NCBI GenBank assembly: GCA_014529385.2
Contig: CM043946.1
Span: 20,268,077-20,332,076 of the forward strand
DNA length: 64,000 nucleotides
Reading direction: 5' to 3'
From: Adiantum capillus-veneris
Taxonomy: Eukaryota; Streptophyta; Polypodiopsida; Polypodiales; Pteridaceae
Below the pieces are notes generated by a model. It was not told where the DNA came from. It worked only from the letters and a program-made list of their open reading frames with translations, and searched no databases. The position numbers and the translations under genes were made by a program. Positions 48,901 through 58,700 of this stretch are shown here, piece after piece (within the stretch, counting starts at the first letter, position 1; each line of letters begins with the position of its first letter).

Positions 48901-51900
48901 TTATCACTACTGGCATGCCACTTATTCAGCATGCAACCGACAGCCTCAGATGCAACAACATTAACAGGACTACATGCCGAAGAAACTGCTGCTGCAAGTA
49001 ATCTACTCAGTGCCTTTTCCTCATCAGGTATCTGAACAGAAGGCAAGAGTGCTATAACTGTACTGGCAAAAAAACCAACTATCCAGACATCTTGAACTTC
49101 GAGGTGGACAACAAGGTGAGAGGATGCACGCAAAAAAGGATCCAGCATTTTCAGCATAAGTTGTCTTTGAGAAGGCTCGTTACATCGTGAAACGCTAAAT
49201 TGAACTATTTCCAAGCAGCACTCAAGAATCTGCAAATATATTAGAAATGTTGTTACTGCAGTGGCCTTCATCTAAACTTTGAAGCAATATACAATATATG
49301 ACAAATGCACCCAAGTTCTCAATTCACCACCACTCTTTCCAGGACAAAATATTTATCTCAGACACATTACTTCACATGCATACTCAAGACATTTCCACAA
49401 TTATCAATAAGAAAGGACATGGAAGCTATGAGCCTCCACAAGTTGGTTACCATATAACAAGTTGAGAGTGGAGCTTCAAATAAGCAGCACACACTTTAGC
49501 ATGGAGAACTTGGAGGTGCAACGAACATAAGGCACTCAAAAACACGAGAGCTTTTGGCTTCTAAATTCGGACCTGATTATCTCCTTATACGAAAGAGTCA
49601 CATTAAAACTAAGGTGTATACAAGGTGTGTCACAAACCGGAGCGAATGAGCAATTTATTAGTGGAAAATAAATAGAATTAGAAGGAGAGAACGGAGAAGA
49701 TAAGACACAATATTGGGGACCAGAAGATGGATTGGTCCCCCCCCCCCCCCCCCCTTACGGAGAATATTTATTCAAGGAGAATCTTTCTACAAGCACAACC
49801 ACTGGAGTGTCCCCTCCTTCTAGATCTCACACTCGATGGTCGTTTCCTTCCCGCAAGGATTCCCGAGACACTCAGACACCTTTCCCATATGTGCCCAAAG
49901 CGTGAAGCTCCACCTACCGTTCCATATTCCATTTCCGGAATCCCCGAGCATAGGCCAAAGCCTCCTAGCTCCTCCGAGATGGAGTACATGCAAAAACACA
50001 AACACGACAGCGAAGAATCATGAAGTGTAAGCACTAGCATCACCTGTCGCTCCTAGTACGGAAAAGCACTCTTTTTACTCCAACTTGTCGCGAGCACTTG
50101 CCCAGTCGTAGCGCTAGAACCTCTCCTCATGGCTGCCTCTTCTGCCAGAAAGTGCTAGGGCTAGGTTTCTTTTATAGAACTTAGCAAATTTGCCTACCCA
50201 ATTTCCCAACAAAGTCAATAAGTGAAAAATGGATAAAACAAAGAAAATGGTTTCTGTGCACTGTAAAATGCTCATGATGGGTATTGACTGTCATGATGAT
50301 GATCATGTTGTGTGCAAACAGAGGATATGCAACTACACTGAGTGCCTGGACATGCACCGCCTGCGCACAGGCTCACAAAGGGGCCAGAACACTTCCTAAG
50401 CTAACCTAAACCCTGGACCTAAAGTAGCTTGTACACATGCACATAGGGTTAGATGTGCACGTCACAGACGTCATCGTGGGTAGATGTAATCACGAAAACA
50501 CAGAAGAAGGTAGATGAGGCCGAGAAATGGATAGAAGTCACCAAGAAAGCGAAAGGGAAAGAACGAACAACCATCTCCACTCCCACAATCATCAACATGA
50601 CCCTAGAGGAAGAGCAAAGGAGGAAGGCTAGAGCTTTACATGTACGAGTGACCGGTCTAAGAGACCGTGACGATGTGGAGGGGGAAGTCAAAGAACTTCT
50701 AATTATGATGGGTATTGAGACCACTCACACACAGGCATGGAGAGTGGGGAAGAAGAGAGAAAGAAATGGGGAGACTTCCAAGGAGAGAGCATTGATCTTT
50801 CGCTTCCCCTCCATGGAAGCAAAGAAGGATTTCTTGAAGAAGCGTCCTACACTAAAGAAGATAGGGATATTCCTTGGGGATGACCTCACACTCTCACAGC
50901 TTGCTCATATACAAGAAGTTATGCCTGAGATAAGGACAGCCCGAGACAAAGGGAAATTGGCCTTCTATAGAGATGGACGAGTGGTTATTATGGAGAGGCG
51001 CTCCACATGACGACGCGAGACCTATGGGACCACACTCAAAGTTGCTACTTGGAATTGTAATGGATCTCTACGCCTTGATGTGGGTGCTTTTGAGGATAGT
51101 TTCACGGAGGGACATCATCTTCTATTTTGAGACACATCAGGCCCTTGGGCAGTCTATGCCACATGTCAGCGGGTACAAATGGGAGACATCTTGCACACAT
51201 CAACTCGATTAGAGCACAGAGGACGAGGCTCAGGGGGAGTGGCAGTCTTATTCAGGGAGGAGTTGCAACCATTGATACATATAGCCCGCAGGGATGAGCA
51301 GGCTAGGTACATATGGGTAAGAGTGAGGACAAAGACAGGCGAATACCTCTACATTGCTATTTGCTACTTTCCTCCGACTACGTCAGTATATGCACCACCT
51401 AGAGGACAGACCCCCTTTTATATTTTGGATGATGACATATGGGAGTTCTCTAGGGATGACGACATTATAATCCTTGGGGACTTCAATGCTAGGACTGCCC
51501 ATCACCATGCAGTATTTTATAATACTTCAGAGGAGATGCTGAGGAACCTGGATGTTGCAAAGATGGGCCTATCTAGAATATCACAAGATGTGGAGCATAT
51601 TGAGTATGGACGGCACTTGATAGACATGGGGACTTACATGGATTGGCCATTTTGAATGGCCCTACAAAGATTTTCCACTGCGGGAGGTTTTACATGCTTC
51701 CCACACACACACATGGAGCCAGCACAGTGGATTATGTTATGGCACATCCAAGCTTTATCTCTAGTATCCAAGACCTCATAATTGGACATAGACCTGTTGG
51801 TGTGGTAGTAGATCATGCCCTTGTGTCGATGACCATCTCTTTCCAGTTTAGTGTAGCACACATACCACGGATAACAACCCCTACTCGCTACACCTTTACA

Positions 51901-54900
51901 CGGGAGACGGACTCTGTCTACATAGATGGGTTCTATAGACGCATGTGCACTAAGGAGCGAGGGTGACCTCTGGAGGAGCTTACTACTATACTAACACAAA
52001 CATTGCATGATGCAGCAGCAGAGGCATACCCACACACCCAGTCTAAGCAGAGACGACGTTCTGGGAGGATGCCCCAAAACCACTAGTATGATGAGTGCCG
52101 CGAGACGAGAGACAAGCTATAGAGGGAGGTGCTTTTGGGGGACATCATTCATAGATAGTCATTGATTGCCTTCCGATGCCTAGTGCGGCGGGAGCAGAGG
52201 GCATTTTTGGCTTGACTAGAGCAGGATCTATATTAACTATTCTTGAGTTAGGACTTAGGTGAGGCATGGCGACTCTTTCATGAGCACTCCTCCCCTCGTG
52301 CCATTACTTCTACAGAGGCCTGGGGCCAGTATGCGTCATCTCTGTACACAATCCTTGGACAACCACCTCTTCCCGACCCCCCCAAGCTATGCCCACACAC
52401 GTGCTTTTTTCACTGCTGAGATGGTGAAGAAGGACATTGATAGGATGAGGACTGGGATCCTGATGGCTTAGTGGCTGAGCATTTTATCCATGTCAAGGAT
52501 CTGCTCGCAGAGCTTCTAGCAGTAATGTTCAACTGTGGTAGATACTTGGAGTTTATCTACTATTGTACCTATCTTCAAGTCTGGAAACCCTATGGAGCTT
52601 ACAAAATAATCGCAACATCATGATTGGACACACATTGGCACGGTTGTACGCATACATTCTAGAGCAACAGCTGAGTAGATGGGCAGAGAAAGAAGGTATA
52701 CACGCAGCCGGACAGGCAAGGTTCAAGAGAGGTTTTTCTACTCTTGACGACATATTGACACTTAGAGACATTATTGACGAGGGCAGATCACATGGGAGAC
52801 GGATCTATTATAGCTTTGTGGACTTCCGCAAAGTGTTTGACACAGTGCCTAGAGCTAGTTTGAAGCGCACACTACGGGAGATGGGAGTACCCACAAAGCT
52901 GATTTGGGGATTTATGGCGTGTTACAGGTCAATAGTTAGGCATGTACGCACTCGAGAGGGGTTATCTACATTAGTTCACTCCACTTCACGGTGAAGGAGG
53001 GCTGCCCACTCTCTCATACTCTATTTGGTATGTATGTGGATAAGGTTTCTGATTATATTGAGAGAGGGTGATAAGAGGTGCATAGTTGACACGGACATGG
53101 ATTCTACTATTGTTATATGCTGATGATATTGTGTTGATCTCCGACTCTCCGGAGGGGATGCAACGTCACTTGGATGGTTTGCATAGGTTTGCTCACGACA
53201 GTGGTCTGTCTGTCAACCTTGGTAAAACCAAGGTTATGGTGTTTAACACCACCACACAGTTGGCTAGGAGATCAGCATCCACATTCACATACGGTCATGA
53301 GACAGTGGAGTATACAGATGCTAACACGTACCTTGGGTTGGTCTTTATTGGACCACCATTTTCATTGAGGACAGCAGTAGACACAAGACTGACTAGAACA
53401 CATGCAACATTTGGTGGATTGGAAAGGATGTGTTCATAGATTCAGTTTCAGGAGCCTCGGACGAAGCTCCTGCCTTTTGACACTCTGGTGGCTTCCGAAT
53501 TGCTCTATGGAGTTCGGATATGGGGACCTTCATTTCACTATCACGGGAGGTCGGGTCGCACTGATGGATGGGGAGACATGGAGAAGCCTCCAAGGTTATG
53601 GTGTTTAACACCACACCATAGTGGATCAGGAGATCAACACTTACTTTTACGTATGGTCAGGAGATTGTGGAGTATACAGATGCATACACTTACTTGGGAG
53701 TAGTCTTTATTGGGCCGAGATTTTCTTTGAGAAGAGCAACAGAGACTAGACTGACTAGAGCTTATGCGGCTTTGGGAGGATTGGAGAGGATGTGTTTGCA
53801 GGTTCAGTTCCAAGAACCTAGGACAAAGTTATGGCTCTTTGATACTTTGGTTGCCTCTACTATGCTATATGGGGTGCACGTTTGGGGACCTTCTGTAGGT
53901 CAGGAAGGCTGGAGACATATGGAGAGGCCCTTGGAATCTATGATCTCTCGGCTGATTAGAGCCAAGGCGTCCGTACCGCATGATATCATTCGAGCGGAGT
54001 TAGCTACCCCTCCCCCCATGGAGATTGAGGCGCTTACCAAATCAGTATCCTTTGTACACAGCCTATGGGATACTACCAGAGATAGATATGCCAGGTTGGC
54101 CCTAGAGTCCTCCAAACACTTAGCTCTACAGGGGATACATCATACTCGTGCACAAATGACATCATGGTTTCAGACACATGGGTTCACCATGGACAAGTTG
54201 CCTCCTTTTCAGAACTCTATACAGGCACCCTTGATGTCCCTGACACGGGTGGAGATCACTAGACTCATTCGTCAGGATCTGATCCAGCTGGACACGAGGA
54301 GGACATAGATAGAGACGGTACAGGAGTTGGGCACGAAGATGACTTTCTATAGAGAACATCTTCTTTACCTCACAGAGGACGGGTTTGTGATTCGACCTAG
54401 CTATATAGACACACATCTTTCTCATGGTTTGCGTTGTGCCATTGCCCAGATACACGCATCCTCACATCAGCTCGAGATTGAAACTGGCAGATTCAGAGGG
54501 ATACCAGCAGATAGCAGGATATGCCGCTTATGTCATCTAGAGCCAGAGACAGAGTTACATTACATATGCCATTGCACAGTGTACTATGAGATACAAGACC
54601 GTTTCCATTGTCTATTTAGAGAGGGTTTTGGGCCTCTATGTAGGGTCATGAGTTATGAGAATCAGAGATGTCTTGGACTGTATCTACTTGAGTAACACAG
54701 GCATAGAGACACTTTACTAAGGAGAGCCGGAGAGAGACAGTCCCAGAGACAGATTACAGATTTCTTTACACTAGATATTGGGTACCCAGAGGAGCAGCCA
54801 AAGGAGCAACCACCATTGTAGAGCTTTGCCCGCACTCATAGTACCACTATTGGCATTCTCATAGACCGAGCATTGGAGCTAGGGAGATCTACAAGACCGC

Positions 54901-55010
54901 GATTGAGGAGAGGAGCTACACAATATAGACGGAGACTACAACAGAGGATTCGAGCCATACTTTCTCGACGGCCATAGTGCGGACGAGGACAGATCTGTAC
55001 CATAAGTATC

Positions 55011-55042
<32 letters not shown>

Positions 55043-55416
55043 TTCTCTCATTGGACTACACAATGTACTCGGCACCTTGTATTAGCTGGCACATCCATAC
55101 AGTCCCAATTTGTAGTAGTTGTATTTTGTTTTGGTTCTTTTTAATTTCGGACATGGTATCAGATTCACTATGTTGTAACAACTTGGTCTCATAGGTCATT
55201 TTGGCCTTTTGAAGACGTTAATATATCATTTCATTTCTCTCTCTCTCTCTTTCTAGTTTGTAGTTTTCTTTGTTTGTACCCAAACTTGGTACTAGACTCA
55301 CCATTGTAATCAATTTGGTCTCATAGGTCATTTTGGCCTTTTGTAGACGTTAATATATCATTTCATTTCATTTCTCTCATGGGTCTCTCACTATTTTTAG
55401 GGTTTCACCAGCAACC

Positions 55417-55510
<94 letters not shown>

Positions 55511-55653
55511 ACCTACATTCAGTTCAGTTTTATATCAGTTTTGTTTCATTTGTCTTTCCGATAGACGGATGACATACACACCATGTACATTTGATTTGTC
55601 TCATAGGCCGATTTCGGCCTGACATAGACGTTAAAAATCTTTCTTTCTTTCTT

Positions 55654-55719
<66 letters not shown>

Positions 55720-58700
55720 GGATCTCTCAATATCTTTAGGGTTTCACCACTTCTTCTTTGCTATTTTTAGGGTTTCGAAATTGCCTTTTGGCTGTTTTTA
55801 GGGTTTTGTCACTGTCTTTTTCTATTTCTAGGGTTTTGAAACTGTTTTCTGCTGGTTTTTAGGGTTTCAAATCTGTGTTTTGCTGTTTTTAAAGGTTTCA
55901 CAAGTGTTTCTTGCTGTTTTTTAGGGTTACTTATATTTTTATTTTTATTTTAGAAGGGGGTGGGTAGGGGCGAGGGAGGGCTAGATAGGAGCGAGAGGGT
56001 GAGATTAGCTGGGTAGGGGCGAGGGGAGACTAGATAGGGGCGAGGGGGGGAGGGGGGCTAGATAGGGACGAGAGGGGGAAACAGGGGTGGGTAGGGGTGA
56101 GGGGGCTAGATAGGGACGAGGGCAAGAGAGGGGGTGGGTGGGTAGGGGCGAGAGGGTGTGAGGGGGGCGAGTAGGGGGTGGGTAAGGGGGGCAAGGCCTA
56201 GGTAGGGGGCGAGGGTGAGTGGGTAGGGGGCGAGGGTGAGTGAGCAAGGGGGGAGAGGTGGGTGGGGGGGGCGAGGGTGACTGGGTAGGGGCGAGGCGTG
56301 GGTAGGGGGGCGAGGGGACGAGAGGGGGAGGGTGGGTGGGTAGGGTGAGGGAGAGAGAGGGGGTAGTGACGGGAGATGGAGCAGAGAGATATCATGATTA
56401 GGGAATATATCAAGCTTGAAATCAACATGGGTTTTGTTGTATCCCGTCTTGAGGAAGCTTTGTGAAGGGAGTTCGCTAGACATAGAGGAGAGCTTTGTTT
56501 TGGTCGGAGAAGCAGACACTAATGGGGCTGATGTTGAAGGGGGGTGAACTCTTGTAGAGGAGATTTCTGTCCACTTCTATGATTCTTCATAGGCTCACCA
56601 AATCCAAAGGCTACCACCAAGGGCGCACGGGGAGTAGCTTCTGTGACCTTCAACCTTTGTGCTGGCTCAGGTGGCCTATTAGGTTTAGTTACTGTGGAAA
56701 CATTGGAAGAGGGTGTACCTCCAGGCAAAGAGTGCATAGAGACTCCATAACAAGGCATAGACTTGGTAGCTTCCAACCACTCTAGCAGATCTTCGTCTGA
56801 CCCTTCAGGTGTAGTAGGTTGTTCTTGTTCAGGGTTGGTTTCCATTGACAAAGCAACTTGCTCTACAACAGGATCCATGCCTCCTTCTAAGCGAATGGGT
56901 TGCATTCCGGAGCCAGGAGTATGTATCCACATGGCATCGTTTCCCCAATCATGAAGTGCTTTAGTGTGTCGCAGCCATGGTCTGCCAATGAGCAAGGGAA
57001 ACCCGCCCTCAAACTGGGGAAGACGAACCACAACAAAATCCAAGTTAAAAGTAAAGTCTTGTACCTGCAGAGGCACATTATCAAATTTTGTGAATTAACA
57101 GCATTCACAGAGCTCAGAGGATGTTTGACACAAGAAATTAGAAGTTCCAACTCATTGTAAGAATCTATTTCAGACTCCTTGTAAGCTTCTTGCTGTAATA
57201 AATACAATAATATCCCTTCACTATGCAGCTTCTGAATTCAAGACCTAATGAAGCATGGCAAGCTCAAGCTGTAAAACTTACTTGCATGTTGGCAGCAGGA
57301 TTCTCAGCACATGCACAATCACACAGGTTCTCCACAACATTCCACATGTCAGTTGCTAGTTCCAACATGGCTTCACTCTCCACATATGTATTCTCACAGC
57401 TGTTACAAAAAAGCTTACAGGTGGGTAGGGGTGAGGGGGCTAGATAGGGACGAGGGCAAGAGAGGGGGTGGGTGGGTAGGGGCGAGAGGGTGTGAGGGGG
57501 GGCGAGTAGGGGGTGGGTAAGGGGGGCAAGGCCTAGGTAGGGGGCGAGGGTGAGTGGGCAGGGGGCGAGGGTGAGTGAGCAAGGGGGAGAGGTGGGTGGG
57601 GGGGGCGAGGGTGACTGGGTAGGGTTTCGAAATTGCCTTTTGGCTGTTTTTAGGGTTTTGTCACTGTCTTTTTCTATTTCTAGGGTTTTGAAACTGTTTT
57701 CTGCTGGTTTTTAGGGTTTCAAATCTGTGTTTTGCTGTTTTTAAAGGTTTCACAAGTGTTTCTTGCTGTTTTTTTAGGGTTACTTATATTTTTATTTTTA
57801 TTTTAGAAGGGGGTGGGTAGGGGCGAGGGAGGGCTAGATAGGAGCGAGAGGGTGAGATTAGCTGGGTAGGGGCGAGGGGAGACTAGATAGGGGCGAGGGG
57901 GGGAGGGGGGCTAGATAGGGACGAGAGGGGGAAACAGGGGTGGGTAGGGGTGAGGGGGCTAGATAGGGACGAGGGCAAGAGAGGGGGTGGGTGGGTAGGG
58001 GCGAGAGGGTGTGAGGGGGGGCGAGTAGGGGGTGGGTAAGGGGGGCAAGGCCTAGGTAGGGGGCGAGGGTGAGTGGGCAGGGGGCGAGGGTGAGTGAGCA
58101 AGGGGGGAGAGGTGGGTGGGGGGGGCGAGGGTGACTGGGTAGGGGCGAGGCGTGGGTAGGGGGGCGAGGGGACGAGAGGGGGAGGGTGGGTGGGTAGGGT
58201 GAGGGAGAGAGAGGGGGTAGTGACGGGAGATGGAGCAGAGAGATATCATGATTAGGGAATATATCAAGCTTGAAATCAACATGGGTTTTGTTGTATCCCG
58301 TCTTGAGGAAGCTTTGTGAAGGGAGTTCGCTAGACATAGAGGAGAGCTTTGTTTTGGTCGGAGAAGCAGACACTAATGGGGCTGATGTTGAAGGGGGGTG
58401 AACTCCTGTAGAGGAGATTTCTGTCCACTTCTATGATTCTTCATAGGCTCACCAAATCCAAAGGCTACCACCAAGGGCGCACGGGGAGTAGCTTCTGTGA
58501 CCTTCAACCTTTGTGCTGGCTCAGGTGGCCTATTAGGTTTAGTTACTGTGGAAACATTGGAAGAGGGTGTACCTCCAGGCAAAGAGTGCATAGAGACTCC
58601 ATAACAAGGCATAGACTTGGTAGCTTCCAACCACTCTAGCAGATCTTCGTCTGACCCTTCAGGTGTAGTAGGTTGTTCTTGTTCAGGGTTGGTTTCCATT

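Larger units (their letters stand above)
50449..55245 (+). mobile_element. LINE copy 4 (most complete, ORF1 to 3' end)
   Basis: Contains ORF1 (from its middle), ORF2 with endonuclease, RT and zinc finger, and a 3' UTR ending in the core GGTCTCATAGGTCATTTTGG (about 55185) and CATTT repeats. Several frameshifts and stops, a C tract (55013-55042), and an internal chimeric junction near 53592 make it inactive. It lies antisense in the 9.9-kb MMS19 intron. Confidence 0.87.

Noticed and set aside
57282-57420. Additional functional MMS19 exon
   Set aside because: It lacks a splice acceptor and the first 16 bases, and it is a copy of 59136-59290.
56005-58373. Long proline/serine-rich open frames on the minus strand
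   Set aside because: They are read through the G-rich minisatellite in several frames at once. The low complexity comes from the repeat, and there is no start context or domain.
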